From Candidatus Saccharimonadota bacterium (GTDB taxonomy: Bacteria; Patescibacteriota; Saccharimonadia; Saccharimonadales; UBA4665), in NCBI GenBank assembly GCA_028286245.1, contig JAQBRY010000002.1:1-64000 (forward strand): a DNA stretch of 64,000 nucleotides. Reading direction: 5' to 3'. Below, piece after piece: positions 53,176 through 63,075 of the stretch (within the stretch, counting starts at the first letter, position 1; every line of letters starts with the position of its first letter). The notes under the pieces were generated by a model. The model did not search any database and had not been told where the DNA came from. It worked only from the letters and a program-made list of their open reading frames with translations. The translations under genes were made by a program, and so were the position numbers.

Positions 53176-55352
53176 GATAATTTTTCGATGGGCGCAAAGC
53201 TAATATTTAACTTGCGAGTGCCCTTGCCCTTAAAGTAAATCACGGCCGTATCACCATCAAGTTCCATAACGGTGCCGATGCCAAATACTTGGTGTCGGAC
53301 GCCATCACCTTCGTTGAGTTCCGGAACGTAACGTGGCTCGTCTGATATCACCTCACCCTTTGGCTGCCAGCTAGGTTCGTCATACGATGATCGTTGATCA
53401 TACTGACTATAGCCCGAGCCAGTGTCATTGCTGTTGGTTACAAATTCGCCGTCGATCTCACTCAAGAAACGGCTCGGTGGATTATGCTGCAGGCCCCCGT
53501 ATAGTAAACGCCCGGTAGTGTAGAGCATGTACAGCTCTTCGCGGGCGCGCGTCATGCCCACGTAGCAGAGTCGTCGTTCCTCTTCCATCTCCGACTGGTC
53601 ATACAGCGCACGGGAGTGCGGAAAAATTGATTCTTCTAGCCCGGTCATAAAGACCACGGGGAACTCCAAACCTTTGGCAGCATGCAGTGTCATTAGGGTA
53701 ACGGCATCATTGTCAAAGTTTGCACTATCTAGGTCGCTCACTAGGGCAACTTCTTCCAGAAAACCGTCGAGCCCAACGTCCTGATATTCTTGGGCAACAC
53801 TTAAGAGCTCCTTTACGTTTTCCTGGCGGGCTTCGCCCTGCGGCGTGCCGTCGCTTAGGTATTGCAGGTAGCCGATACGGCGAAGTAATGAATCTATCAG
53901 GCCGCTCACGCTGGTGTCTTCCATGATAATCCGGAGGCTGGCCAGGATGTCACCGAGCTCGCTCAAGCTGGCACGGGCTTTGGCGGTTACTTCATTGCAG
54001 GTGGCGGCTTGCTGCAGTGCCGAAAATAACGAAAGATTGTTCTCACGCTGCCAGGCATAAAAGTTTTGCAATGATTTAGCACCAACTCCACGCGTCGGTA
54101 CGTTTACTACGCGTTCAAAACTCACCCGATCCTCCGGCTGGAACACTAGGCGCAGGTAGGCAATAATGTCCTTAATTTCTTTGCGGTCGTAAAAACGCTG
54201 GCCACCAACAATCCGGTACGGAATACCATAGTGCACAAAGGCTTCCTCTATCGAACGACTCTGGGCGTTTGTACGATAAAGCACCGCAAAATCACCATAG
54301 TGCCGCTGACCTGCATCAACTCCGTTTCGGACCCGGCGGACAATTGCCTCGCCTTCCGCTCGTTCACTACTCAGCTGCATCAATTGCACCGGCAAGCCGC
54401 TGCCAGCTTCTGTCCACAGGCGCTTATCGGAGCGTTGAGCGTTTTTAGTAATCACGTCATGAGCGGCGTCCAGAATGTGTTTAGTGCTGCGATAGTTTTG
54501 CTCAAGCTTAATAATTGTTGTCGACTTATAATCTTTTTCAAAGTTCAGAATATTTCGAAAATCCGCGCCGCGCCAACTGTAAATTGACTGCCAGTCGTCG
54601 CCGACAACGGCTACATTGCGGGCATCACTGGTAAGCAACTTTACCAGCAGATACTGGGCAGTGTTAGTATCCTGATACTCGTCGATCATTATGTATTTGA
54701 ACTGTTGCTGCCATTTAGCGCGTATAGGTGACTGCGTTTTAAACATTTGCACCGTCCGATTGATGAGGTCATCAAAATCGAGGGCTGATGCATCCTTTAG
54801 GGATCGTTCGTACAGCGGGAAAACTTGCGCCACCGCTTTTTGGGCAGGACTGTTGGCCGTACCAGCGTACTCTGCCGGGGTCAGCATTTCGTTTTTAGCG
54901 CTGCTAATCATGCTGGCGATCGTCCGGGCCGGAAAGGCCTTTTCGTCGATCATTAACTGTTTGCTCACCTGTTTGATAGCCGCCTGGCGATCCGACTCGT
55001 CAAATATCACAAAACTACGGGGGATACCAACGCTTTCGCCGTCTTGGCGCAGGAGCCGGACGCAAATACCGTGAAAAGTGCCCATGTAGGGCATAAAACC
55101 ACGATGCGTGGCATCGGCACCCAATAAATGGGCAACCCGCTCGCGCATTTCCTTGGCAGCCTTATTGGTAAAGGTAACGGCTAGGATGTTGTATGGTGTA
55201 GCCCGCTTGGTAGCAATAAGATAGGCAATCCGGTGGGTTAAAGTTTTAGTTTTACCACTGCCGGCACCGGCCTGAATCAAGAGCGGGCCCTCCGTTGTTA
55301 CGACAGCCCGGCGCTGCTCAGGGTTTAACCCTTCTAATAGATCTTCTGACAT
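53172..55352 (-). CDS. pcrA: ATP-dependent DNA helicase (UvrD/PcrA)
   Basis: SF1A 3'-5' helicase, 726 aa. Motif Q/I (LNPEQRRAVV, AGAGSGKTKTLTHR), II (IDEYQDTN), III (VVGDDWQSIYSWRGAD), IV (LEQNYRST), V (VTLMTLHAAKGLEFPVVF) and VI (VGMTRAREELY). The C-terminus holds the Tudor-like RNA polymerase-binding domain (GDGVRHQVFGIGTVMEL). Acts in repair and in removing stalled polymerases or recombinases. TAAAAT (55359-55364) is 6 nt before the ATG: leaderless. Confidence 0.95.
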   Translation of the reverse strand: MSEDLLEGLNPEQRRAVVTTEGPLLIQAGAGSGKTKTLTHRIAYLIATKRATPYNILAVTFTNKAAKEMRERVAHLLGADATHRGFMPYMGTFHGICVRLLRQDGESVGIPRSFVIFDESDRQAAIKQVSKQLMIDEKAFPARTIASMISSAKNEMLTPAEYAGTANSPAQKAVAQVFPLYERSLKDASALDFDDLINRTVQMFKTQSPIRAKWQQQFKYIMIDEYQDTNTAQYLLVKLLTSDARNVAVVGDDWQSIYSWRGADFRNILNFEKDYKSTTIIKLEQNYRSTKHILDAAHDVITKNAQRSDKRLWTEAGSGLPVQLMQLSSERAEGEAIVRRVRNGVDAGQRHYGDFAVLYRTNAQSRSIEEAFVHYGIPYRIVGGQRFYDRKEIKDIIAYLRLVFQPEDRVSFERVVNVPTRGVGAKSLQNFYAWQRENNLSLFSALQQAATCNEVTAKARASLSELGDILASLRIIMEDTSVSGLIDSLLRRIGYLQYLSDGTPQGEARQENVKELLSVAQEYQDVGLDGFLEEVALVSDLDSANFDNDAVTLMTLHAAKGLEFPVVFMTGLEESIFPHSRALYDQSEMEEERRLCYVGMTRAREELYMLYTTGRLLYGGLQHNPPSRFLSEIDGEFVTNSNDTGSGYSQYDQRSSYDEPSWQPKGEVISDEPRYVPELNEGDGVRHQVFGIGTVMELDGDTAVIYFKGKGTRKLNISFAPIEKLS

Positions 55353-55415
55353 CTTTATATTTTAGCAAAATCACGGTAATGCTGCTGTTGTAACTTACGT
55401 TAACCTAATGATAAT

Positions 55416-55958
55416 TTAATTTGAGAAAAAGCTGGTTGGGGCTTTCCAACCATTAATCTGGATAAGATTTGCATCGAGCGCTACATCGAGCCAGGCTGCA
55501 CCAAGCACGAGTATAAGGATAGTCCCTAAAATAATGGCCCGTTTGGCCCGGCGCTGTTCCACCGAATTAATGGGTAAGAAATAGCTGCCTTTTTCGATGA
55601 GTTCGGCAACCATATTGTCGTGGTCAGTTTTAGCCTGATCTTCGTCGGTAGCCTCCAGATCAGCTTTGTCGCTACTCTCGGATTCGGCGGCTTCGGCGCT
55701 GTCGGTATCTTCCGTTACCTCTTGGGGAGTGGCGGCTGGCTGCTCGGCAGGTTTTTCCGTTAACGGCTCGATGGTCATTTTTTTAGTGCTCGCCTTGCGA
55801 ACTACTTCGGGTTGACTCAACTCGTCCACTGGCGTGCCGGGCTTGTCCGGTGTCATAATAAGCCGGTGTGTCATTACGGTTGGTTGTGGCTCGGCGGCAC
55901 CCGCCGCTGCAGCCTCGTTAATCTCTTTAGCGGTTAGTGTGGGCTCACTGTCCGCCAT
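55416..55958 (-). CDS. Unknown single-pass membrane protein, 180 aa
   Basis: An acidic disordered N-terminal region of about 115 residues (Thr, Glu, Pro, Ala), a linker EKGSYFLPINSVEQRRAKR, one transmembrane helix (AIILGTILILVLGAAWLDVAL) and a short outside tail (GWKAPTSFFSN). The start MADSEP overlaps the end of tpiA by 14 nt. Function unknown. Confidence 0.7.
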   Translation of the reverse strand: MADSEPTLTAKEINEAAAAGAAEPQPTVMTHRLIMTPDKPGTPVDELSQPEVVRKASTKKMTIEPLTEKPAEQPAATPQEVTEDTDSAEAAESESSDKADLEATDEDQAKTDHDNMVAELIEKGSYFLPINSVEQRRAKRAIILGTILILVLGAAWLDVALDANLIQINGWKAPTSFFSN

Positions 55959-56739
55959 TGTCAGGATTCTCGTGCTGTACCTGATAGGCAGCAGCAACTA
56001 TTGCTGCAAAGCTTTTGTAATTAAGACTGGCTCCGCCTACGATTGCACCATCACAATCTGGCAGTGAAAAATAGCCGGCTGCAGTGTCAGGATTTACGCT
56101 GCCGCCATTTAGCAACAGCATGTCTTCGGCTGCCTGCGCTCCGTATAGATCCAAGATAATACTGCGAATATAGGCTAGCATGTCCTGAATGTCACTCGGC
56201 TTAGCCACCACTCCATCAAAGGTGGTAATTGCCCATACCGGTTCGTAGGCGATGACAATGTTTGAAATATCTTCTGACGTCAAATTCTGAACAGCGGTAG
56301 TTACTTGGTCGTGCACAACCCTTTTTGACTCGCCCTCCGATCGCTCTTGGCTCGTGTCACCAACGCAAACAATAGGAACAATGCCGTTTCGGACGGCTGC
56401 AGCTGTTTTTTCACGGACAACCTCAAGCGTTTCATTAAAGTAAATGCGGCGCTCGGAGTGGCCAACGATAGCATAGTGCACCAGGTCGCGCAGCATGTCA
56501 TAACTAACCTCACCGGTAAAAGCGCCCTCGTCCTTGTAGTAGGCGTTCTGGGCGGCCAGCTTAAATTGACGACGGTCAATTTCCAGGCTTAACGGCTGCA
56601 AACTTAACATGCTTGGCGCCAAAACCACCTCAACACTACGGTGCACCGGGATAGTAATGTGCAGCCGGTGCACAAGCACGCTCGCATCATGCGTATTGAG
56701 GTGCATTTTCCAGTTACCGATGATTAATTTCTTTTTCAT
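55945..56739 (-). CDS. tpiA: Triosephosphate isomerase
   Basis: Interconverts DHAP and glyceraldehyde-3-phosphate. Catalytic Lys in NWKMHLN, His in IVGHSERR, Glu in IAYEPVWAI, phosphate loops NGGSVNPD and AIVGGASL. 264 aa. Second gene of pgk-tpiA-unknown; a TATAAT 14 nt ahead of the ATG indicates it can also be transcribed alone. Confidence 0.95.
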   Translation of the reverse strand: MKKKLIIGNWKMHLNTHDASVLVHRLHITIPVHRSVEVVLAPSMLSLQPLSLEIDRRQFKLAAQNAYYKDEGAFTGEVSYDMLRDLVHYAIVGHSERRIYFNETLEVVREKTAAAVRNGIVPIVCVGDTSQERSEGESKRVVHDQVTTAVQNLTSEDISNIVIAYEPVWAITTFDGVVAKPSDIQDMLAYIRSIILDLYGAQAAEDMLLLNGGSVNPDTAAGYFSLPDCDGAIVGGASLNYKSFAAIVAAAYQVQHENPDNGGQ

Positions 56740-56761
56740 ACTTCTTACGCTTGATTATACC

Positions 56762-58048
56762 CTATTTTTTATCAAGGAGTGCCTCGACTCCTGGTAATGT
56801 GCGGCCGCCCATTAGCTCCAGACTGGCCCCGCCGCCCGTGCTAACGTGCCCAAAGGATTTAACCAGGCCTCTCGATTCCACGTAGCCCACTGTATCGCCC
56901 CCGCCAACGACGGTGAAAGGCTTGTGTCCAAATTCGCCGAGCAGGGCATCGACTACAATGTCGGTACCATGCGAATAGGGTCCAACCGGTCCCTGAAAGC
57001 CAACCGTTTCGGTAACACCCATGGTGCCATTCCAGATGACCGTATTGGCCAGTTGCACGCCACCGGCTATAAACGAGCCGCTAAAAGGCCCAATGTCTAA
57101 GATTTTTTCGTGAGCTAGAACGTGGCTGGCACTGTGGAGTACGCGCTTAGGGTAGCTTTCTATATCGGCTATGGCGTGCGTACTAAAATCCACGATCCGG
57201 GTTGGGAGCTTGGGGTCAATGCCCGTGGATACCACCCCGTCGTGCGGCACCGAGAACACAAAAGGCCGCTTTTGAGATTCACGGCCGGCACGGCGCAGTA
57301 AGTCCTTGGCAACCGGAACGTCTGCTTTTTCGTACAGACTGTCGCCAATAGCGATACCTTGGGCCGCTAGGAACGTATTAGCCATGGCGCCGCCAACGGC
57401 TACAAAATCAGCAATTTCTATAAAGCGGTGTAAAATCTCAATTTTATCGGCAATCTTGGCACCGCCAACAATGGCCATGAGGGGGCGCTGCGGTTCTTCC
57501 ATGACCTTGGTAATGGTATCGACTTCTCTTTCGAGTAGTAGACCGGCCACGCTCGGGAGGTAGTGGGTGACTGCATCGGTGCTGGCATGAGCCCGGTGCA
57601 CCACGCCAAAGCCGTCCTGCACAAAGATATCGGCTAGACTCGCCAGTTCTTTACCAAAGGCTTCGTCGTTGGCCGCCTCTTCAGGGTGAAAGCGGAGGTT
57701 CTCCAGTAGTAGCACCTGGCCGGGCTTTAGGCTGGCAGCAGCCTTTTTAGCCGGTTCGCCCACGCAGTCGGTGGCAAAAGCCACCTGCCGGTCAAGCAAT
57801 TCGTGTAAGCGCTTAGCCACCGGGAATAAACTGTTAGCGTCGTCGCCCGGGCCACTGGGGCGTCCCAAATGAGAGCAAATAATCAGTTTTACATCGTGTT
57901 CCAGCAAAAACTTAATGGTGGGCAGAGACTGTTTAATGCGGTAATCGTCAGTAATTTTACCGTTTTCTACAGGCACACTATAGTCAGCCCGTAGGAGTAC
58001 GGTCTTGCCGCTGAGGTCAATATCTCTAATTGTCTGTTTTTTGAACAT
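56762..58048 (-). CDS. pgk: Phosphoglycerate kinase
   Basis: Makes ATP from 1,3-bisphosphoglycerate. LRADYSVP (RxDxNVP variant), CSHLGRPSG, nucleotide region GGAKIADKIEIL and the C-terminal GGGDTVGYV, STGGGASLELM. About 428 aa, slightly longer than usual. The start is ambiguous: ATG (58048) follows directly on GGGGTGGGG, and a GTG two codons earlier is possible. Confidence 0.95.
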   Translation of the reverse strand: MFKKQTIRDIDLSGKTVLLRADYSVPVENGKITDDYRIKQSLPTIKFLLEHDVKLIICSHLGRPSGPGDDANSLFPVAKRLHELLDRQVAFATDCVGEPAKKAAASLKPGQVLLLENLRFHPEEAANDEAFGKELASLADIFVQDGFGVVHRAHASTDAVTHYLPSVAGLLLEREVDTITKVMEEPQRPLMAIVGGAKIADKIEILHRFIEIADFVAVGGAMANTFLAAQGIAIGDSLYEKADVPVAKDLLRRAGRESQKRPFVFSVPHDGVVSTGIDPKLPTRIVDFSTHAIADIESYPKRVLHSASHVLAHEKILDIGPFSGSFIAGGVQLANTVIWNGTMGVTETVGFQGPVGPYSHGTDIVVDALLGEFGHKPFTVVGGGDTVGYVESRGLVKSFGHVSTGGGASLELMGGRTLPGVEALLDKK

Positions 58049-58092
58049 CCCCACCCCAAATGTTTTTAGTATTATGCTTGTGTTTAACTATA
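58049..58092 (-). promoter_or_regulatory. pgk promoter and leader with the AAACACAAGCA module
   Basis: TATAGT (58087-58092) followed by TAAACACAAGCATAATACTAAAAAC. The bases after the -10 match those of three surface-gene leaders (16108, 18140, 20482). Confidence 0.5.
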
Positions 58093-58119
58093 AACTATAA
58101 GCCGCAAACTATAAAATCT

Positions 58120-59553
58120 TTACTCTAGAACCCGGACTTTTATGGTGTCGGTGGTGCCAATTACACCAGGGTACTGACCGGAGGCAGTTACCACAATGTC
58201 CCCCGAGTGCAACACTTCGTTGTCTCGGAGCCAATCGGTGAGTTTTGTAGCCGCTTTGGCATCATCCGGTCGAATGTAACCCTTAATTGAGTAAGCAATC
58301 GAGAGCTGCTGCGCAGTACGCACTTGGCTGGTAACAGCAATAATTGGGATCTCGGGCCGCAGGCCGGCAATTTGCAGCGCCGTGGCACCGGATTTAGTTT
58401 CGGCAACAATTGCCTTGGCGGCAATATTTTCTGCTAATCGGATGACGGCTTTACTGATTGAGGCGTGGCGTGAGTGGTCCTCGTGCTTTTCGTAGGTCAC
58501 CTTGAGCGGCGCGTGGTGCTCGGCGTAGAGCACAATGCGTTTCATGGTCTTAACGGCTTCGTGAGGGTATTTGCCGTTGGCAGTTTCGTCGCTGAGCATC
58601 ACGCAGTCGGCACCAATAAATACAGCTGTTGCCACGTCGGACACTTCGGCACGACTCGGCTCAGGGTTTTCCGTCATACTGCCGAGCATCTGGGTAGCCA
58701 CAATAGTTGGTTTGGCGTAGCGCAGGCCCAGTCCGACTATTTGTCGTTGTACCACCGGCACGCTTTCCAGCGGGGTTTCTACGGCTAGGTCACCACGGGC
58801 AATCATAATGGCGTCGGCTTCCTGCACAATGGCGTCCAGGTCAGCCACAGCGGCCATGGTTTCTATCTTGGCAATGATTTTAGCGTCAAAGTTTAGGTCG
58901 TTGAGCATGGTGCGCAGCCGCACGATGTCGTTGGAAGTCTGCACAAAACTAAGCGCCACATAGTCTATATCCTGGGTGGCACCGTATTCAATATCGGCTT
59001 TATCTTTTTCGGTAATAATGTCGCCACCAAAGTCGGTGTCGGGTAAGTTCATGCCCTTACGCTTAACGAGCGTGCCGCTATTTTGAGCCTTAGCGTACAC
59101 AATACCATCTGATACGCTAGTAACAATCGACTTTACTTTGCCATCGAATAAGTAAATGCGTTCGCCGACTTTAACCTTAGTCGCCAGATCGTACTGAGTA
59201 GGGATGTGGCCGCCTGGCTCATACGTAATACCGTACTCAAAGCTTAAGTCCATGCCGGTTTCAACTTCGATAGTGCCGTCAAAATCCCCTAAGCGGATTT
59301 TAGGTCCCTGTAAATCTTCAATAATAGCGACTGGTTTTCCAACTTCCTCACTGGCTTGTCGAATCCAGGCTATCTGCTGGCTGCGCTCCTCGAAAGAGCC
59401 GTGACTAAAGTTTAGGCGAAGTCCATTAGCGCCTTCTTTAATAAGCTCCAGAATGGCTTCATAATTATTGGTGGCCGGGCCAACCGTAGCAATTATTTTT
59501 GTACGCTTAAATTGTTCTAGTGGCACCGACGGTGCTGATTCTGTTTGCTGCAT
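58120..59553 (-). CDS. pyk: Pyruvate kinase
   Basis: Converts PEP to pyruvate with ATP gain. KIIATVGPATNN, LNFSHGS, EDLQGPKIR, catalytic Lys in AKIETMAA, IMIARGDLAVE, MLGSMTENPEPSRAEVSDVA, SDETANGKYP. 477 aa, a normal length without the extra C-terminal PEP-utiliser domain. AAGGGAAG lies just before the ATG. With pgk it supplies the two substrate-level ATP steps of glycolysis. Confidence 0.96.
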   Translation of the reverse strand: MQQTESAPSVPLEQFKRTKIIATVGPATNNYEAILELIKEGANGLRLNFSHGSFEERSQQIAWIRQASEEVGKPVAIIEDLQGPKIRLGDFDGTIEVETGMDLSFEYGITYEPGGHIPTQYDLATKVKVGERIYLFDGKVKSIVTSVSDGIVYAKAQNSGTLVKRKGMNLPDTDFGGDIITEKDKADIEYGATQDIDYVALSFVQTSNDIVRLRTMLNDLNFDAKIIAKIETMAAVADLDAIVQEADAIMIARGDLAVETPLESVPVVQRQIVGLGLRYAKPTIVATQMLGSMTENPEPSRAEVSDVATAVFIGADCVMLSDETANGKYPHEAVKTMKRIVLYAEHHAPLKVTYEKHEDHSRHASISKAVIRLAENIAAKAIVAETKSGATALQIAGLRPEIPIIAVTSQVRTAQQLSIAYSIKGYIRPDDAKAATKLTDWLRDNEVLHSGDIVVTASGQYPGVIGTTDTIKVRVLE

Positions 59554-59616
59554 ACTTCCCTTGTCTTTTATCGTTACACTTCAGTATATACCCTATTGAG
59601 CTGCCGCGTAGTCGCA

Positions 59617-60201
59617 TCACGAAAAAGTATTTTTGATTTTTGCCGTCAGCGCTTTTCTCCATAGCAGTGTGTAATTTTTAAGCGTCATAAAACTGGTCGA
59701 TATCATCCGGTCAATGTAGAGTTGCCCATCCAGATGATCTACTTCGTGCTGCACAATCCGAGCCAACCAATCATGGGCTACAAAGCTTATGGGCTTACCA
59801 GTCCGGTCGAGGGCTGTTACTCGGACCTGTCTGCTTCGAGGTACCACGGCTGTATAGCCATCCACGCTTAAACAACCTTCAAAATAGTACAGTTTTTCCT
59901 GATCAATAATTTCTATTTCGGGGTTCACCAGCACCTTTAGCGCCACGGCCTTTCTGCCCTGCTCTTTAAATAGGGGCGGGTGCACTTGGTCATGATACTT
60001 GACCTTGTCTTCAATGATTACAATCCTTAGAGCTTCGCCAACTTGCGGCGCCGCCAAACCTACGCCTGGAGCATCGCGCAGAGTGGCGATCATAAAATCT
60101 ATTACGTCCTGTACGTGCTTGGATGCTAGCTGCTGTTTAGTAACCGATTTTGCCGACTGGCGTAGTATCGGTTGCCCAGCTTGATAAAGTTTTAAAAGCA
60201 T
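59617..60201 (-). CDS. def: Peptide deformylase
   Basis: Removes the formyl group from nascent proteins. All three motifs: GVGLAAPQVG, EGCLSV (metal Cys) and QHEVDHLDG (metal His pair and Glu). 194 aa with a longer basic C-terminal tail (LLWRKALTAKIKN) that may sit at the ribosome exit. TATAAT (60208-60213) ends 6 nt before the ATG, one of the clearest leaderless starts in the window. Confidence 0.95.
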   Translation of the reverse strand: MLLKLYQAGQPILRQSAKSVTKQQLASKHVQDVIDFMIATLRDAPGVGLAAPQVGEALRIVIIEDKVKYHDQVHPPLFKEQGRKAVALKVLVNPEIEIIDQEKLYYFEGCLSVDGYTAVVPRSRQVRVTALDRTGKPISFVAHDWLARIVQHEVDHLDGQLYIDRMISTSFMTLKNYTLLWRKALTAKIKNTFS

Positions 60202-60207
60202 ATACCG

Positions 60208-60213
60208 ATTATA
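60208..60213 (-). promoter_or_regulatory. -10 box of a leaderless promoter (def)
   Basis: Perfect TATAAT on the minus strand, 6 nt before the def ATG. Confidence 0.75.
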
Positions 60214-60362
60214 GCCGTTATGAGCGCTCGTGTCTCTCTTACGTCCTTCCTTTTTGTTAGGGTGCGGCAGTTAAGATTATTTGTCATAAAATTTTGGCCA
60301 TTATTTACGCTGCTAACGAGGCTACGATTTGGGGTAACGAAAGGCTGGCAGAGAGCGAATGG

Positions 60363-62585
60363 CTATGAGATTGAGCAGAATTTGTTATCGGCATCAGTCG
60401 TGATGCTCGCTAAGGTAAGCGTGGTCGGAAGGGACGTCTGCCCAGCACCGTACCTGCCGTAATTAGTGCCGGCACCGCCAACCTGCAACCAGTTACCGAG
60501 TCCAAGGCTGCGTGATATTGTTGGGCCGGTAGTACCGTTAGACAAGAAGGCTGCATAGACATAGCCCGGATTAACCGACAAAGAGCCGACGGCCACTGGT
60601 GTCATATTCTTTGCGCCAGCGGTTGCCCAAGCGGCTGCTTGATCGGCTGTTTGGCCTAGCAAGTTGCCAGCCGCGTCATAAATACCCGCAAAACATTGGC
60701 CAGCTGTAAGGCTGACTCCGCCCGCCACAATATTAAAGCCGACTCGTGCCAGCGTCCGGGTATCTGGCACCGCTAAACGAATCAAGTAAATAACACCGCT
60801 GGTGAGCGCACTCGACGTAGAGTTTGCATCTTCTGGGTTGTAAGCGACAATTGCCGAGAATTTAGCCGTCAGGGGCGGCCCGAGTGAATAGGTCATCCCA
60901 GAGTTACGAACTTTGAGGACATCAGCTTGCGCAAAGACCTGCACGCCACCGCCAACACCCGGTGATGACGGAGCTGAACTCACATCCGGCAGCAACATAT
61001 TGTTAGACTGCAGGTAGCCCGTAACCGCTAGGCTGCCGGGATTTGAGCCCGGACCGGTAATCTGTAGTAGTCCGGCCGAGGAGCGGAGTAGGTACACATC
61101 GGGGTCGGCCGTATCACCGGGGCCCCATACTTGGCGGCCATCGTCACGAAGCGCATATGATAAATGGGTATTGGTGCCAAGCTTAATATCGATAATATCG
61201 TAGTTGGTGCCGCCAGGGTGGGCAATCGATATAGCCGGAACGTAACTCACTCCGGGCGATTCACGCGTTAAGGTTAATGCCGGTATCGATCCGTCGGTGT
61301 TACTACTCAAAGCCACCCAGCCCGAACCGTCCGGTTTGGCTATCTGATTAAAGAAGTACTCATGGGCATTAAACCAGTTTGTCCTGTTAGCATCGCCCGG
61401 CTGGTGATTGGCAGGGAAAGGTAGCGCAACGCTGGTTGGGTTGGCTGGCGGTATGCCAGCAGGTGGTGTGTAGGTCGGTGCAGCTACACCGTGCTGTGTA
61501 GCGTCAGGGCCAAAGTTAAAGCCGGCGCTGAAGGCGCTGAGCGCGGCGGAGGAGGAATTAAACGGCCAAGTCATACGAGTACCCGGTGAGTCAAACCAGT
61601 TTATCGTCGTCAAACGCGGTAGTTCAGTCGTGAGATTAAATAGATCGGCGTACCACTGCGCCTTGCTATGCCCCACCGCCGTATGCGACGTATCCTTGGA
61701 GTCGTTTTGATCCATACAGTTGATCTCGCCAATCCAGACATCTGCCGTGCTATTAAGACTCGTTAGCAAGTCGTACGCCCATAGATTAGTGCTGTCCGAT
61801 TCACGCGGACCGCGCAGTGTGTCGAGCGCACTGTGCCAGGTTGAACCGATTTCGTTATACGTATCGTACCCGATGTAATCGACGTAAGCCGGATCGGGCA
61901 GCATGGCAGACAAGGTGTTGCCGGCGGCTTGCGCCGCTGAGCCGTCATTACAACCAGGACAATAAAACATCTTAAGACGACTGGAAGCATTGGGGAGACC
62001 GCGCAGTAGTGTTGTGACATATTGCCAAGTTTGCTTATAGTCGGCGGGTGAGGTTATGGGTGACAGACCGCTAGACGTCATGACCTTGAGTGGTGAGGAG
62101 GTTGGAACAGCGGGCGTACCAGTCGATGCATAACTCGTCACGCCCGGATAATAGGCCGAGATATTAGGGCCAAGATTGGCTTCCCACATAAAACGAACCG
62201 TAACATTGACGCCAAGGCTCAGCAGCCACGTAAAGATACTAGTAAATTGGCTATCAAACATTCCGGCTTGAATGTCGGCACCGGTTGCATAGACAGGATA
62301 GTACTTACCATCCGTACACTGGACGTATTTGTAGGATGTGGCCATAGCAATAAGTATGTCGTGGCCCGCAGCGGCTGCGGCAGCAATATCGGAGTGCTGC
62401 TTGCGAGTAGATGGAGGAGTTGGATTGCCGGGATAGTCAGATCCGAGGTCAATAAAGGTCGAGTAGATGTCGAATTTACGCCCGACGGTTGATTCCAGGT
62501 AGTCAAAGTTGTAGGCATACGAACCATTCGTAACTGTGGTTGCAGGATAAAACGCACCGTGCTTGCGGTCAACCATCTGTGTCAT
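60363..62585 (-). CDS. GH26-like glycoside hydrolase with fibre-type C-terminus, 740 aa
   Basis: Residues about 5-350 look like a GH26-type barrel: VTVRFMWEAN with the likely acid Glu135 (family pattern RFxHExN) and DVWIGEINC with the likely nucleophile Glu287; mannan- or beta-glucan-active enzymes are typical. Next comes a region with IAKPDGSGWVALSSNTDGS, then a C-terminal beta-sandwich (VIYLIRLAVPDTRTLARVGF, CFAGIYDAAGNLLGQ) that is shared with the gene at 63076. No anchor peptide or signal peptide; the anchor protein lies 21 nt upstream. Confidence 0.78.
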   Translation of the reverse strand: MTQMVDRKHGAFYPATTVTNGSYAYNFDYLESTVGRKFDIYSTFIDLGSDYPGNPTPPSTRKQHSDIAAAAAAGHDILIAMATSYKYVQCTDGKYYPVYATGADIQAGMFDSQFTSIFTWLLSLGVNVTVRFMWEANLGPNISAYYPGVTSYASTGTPAVPTSSPLKVMTSSGLSPITSPADYKQTWQYVTTLLRGLPNASSRLKMFYCPGCNDGSAAQAAGNTLSAMLPDPAYVDYIGYDTYNEIGSTWHSALDTLRGPRESDSTNLWAYDLLTSLNSTADVWIGEINCMDQNDSKDTSHTAVGHSKAQWYADLFNLTTELPRLTTINWFDSPGTRMTWPFNSSSAALSAFSAGFNFGPDATQHGVAAPTYTPPAGIPPANPTSVALPFPANHQPGDANRTNWFNAHEYFFNQIAKPDGSGWVALSSNTDGSIPALTLTRESPGVSYVPAISIAHPGGTNYDIIDIKLGTNTHLSYALRDDGRQVWGPGDTADPDVYLLRSSAGLLQITGPGSNPGSLAVTGYLQSNNMLLPDVSSAPSSPGVGGGVQVFAQADVLKVRNSGMTYSLGPPLTAKFSAIVAYNPEDANSTSSALTSGVIYLIRLAVPDTRTLARVGFNIVAGGVSLTAGQCFAGIYDAAGNLLGQTADQAAAWATAGAKNMTPVAVGSLSVNPGYVYAAFLSNGTTGPTISRSLGLGNWLQVGGAGTNYGRYGAGQTSLPTTLTLASITTDADNKFCSIS

Positions 62586-62606
62586 ATTTGTAAGCCTTTC
62601 ATAGTA

Positions 62607-63011
62607 TTAGAATGTGTCCGGGACACTGCCAAGTAGTATCCATTTACTTGTATCAAAAAAGCTATTGGCCGGAACGGCTGCCGGTGCAATATACCGCGCA
62701 CCACTATAGGTCACGATACTACCGGCAACGTAGGCCTGTGCCGCAGCCCATGTGCCGCCATCGGAAGGCGTAGGAGCTACACTGGCTAGGGCAGACTGAA
62801 CTGAACCTGATAATTTTGACTGGGTGACTGCCCCGTCAGCAATGTCTGCGGTTGGAACACCACTGCTCGGCTTAGAGTAAGCACCCGTTGCGGCTACAGC
62901 TGCGCTGGTCAAACTGCCATCCGCGTGGTGAGACTGCGACAAAAAGTCATTTAGTATATCTCCCCAGTGTCCATCGTCTGAACCGGGAATAGGTAAGCGA
63001 GTTGCAGTCAT
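62607..63011 (-). CDS. Anchor protein with a CBM5/12-like module, 134 aa
   Basis: N-terminal anchor peptide LPIPGSDDGHWGDILNDFL, an Ala/Ser-rich linker and a C-terminal segment of about 45 residues (WAAAQAYVAGSIVTYSGARY...DTSKWILLG) resembling small chitin/cellulose-binding modules of the CBM5/12 kind, where Trp and Tyr line the sugar site. Much shorter than its paralogues. The next gene, a glycosidase, starts 21 nt later. AGGGAAGGG is just before the ATG. Confidence 0.72.
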   Translation of the reverse strand: MTATRLPIPGSDDGHWGDILNDFLSQSHHADGSLTSAAVAATGAYSKPSSGVPTADIADGAVTQSKLSGSVQSALASVAPTPSDGGTWAAAQAYVAGSIVTYSGARYIAPAAVPANSFFDTSKWILLGSVPDTF

Positions 63012-63075
63012 TTTGGCCCTTCCCTATGTGTTATAGACTCATCATACCATAAGCATATCTGAGCACACTTTTTCA

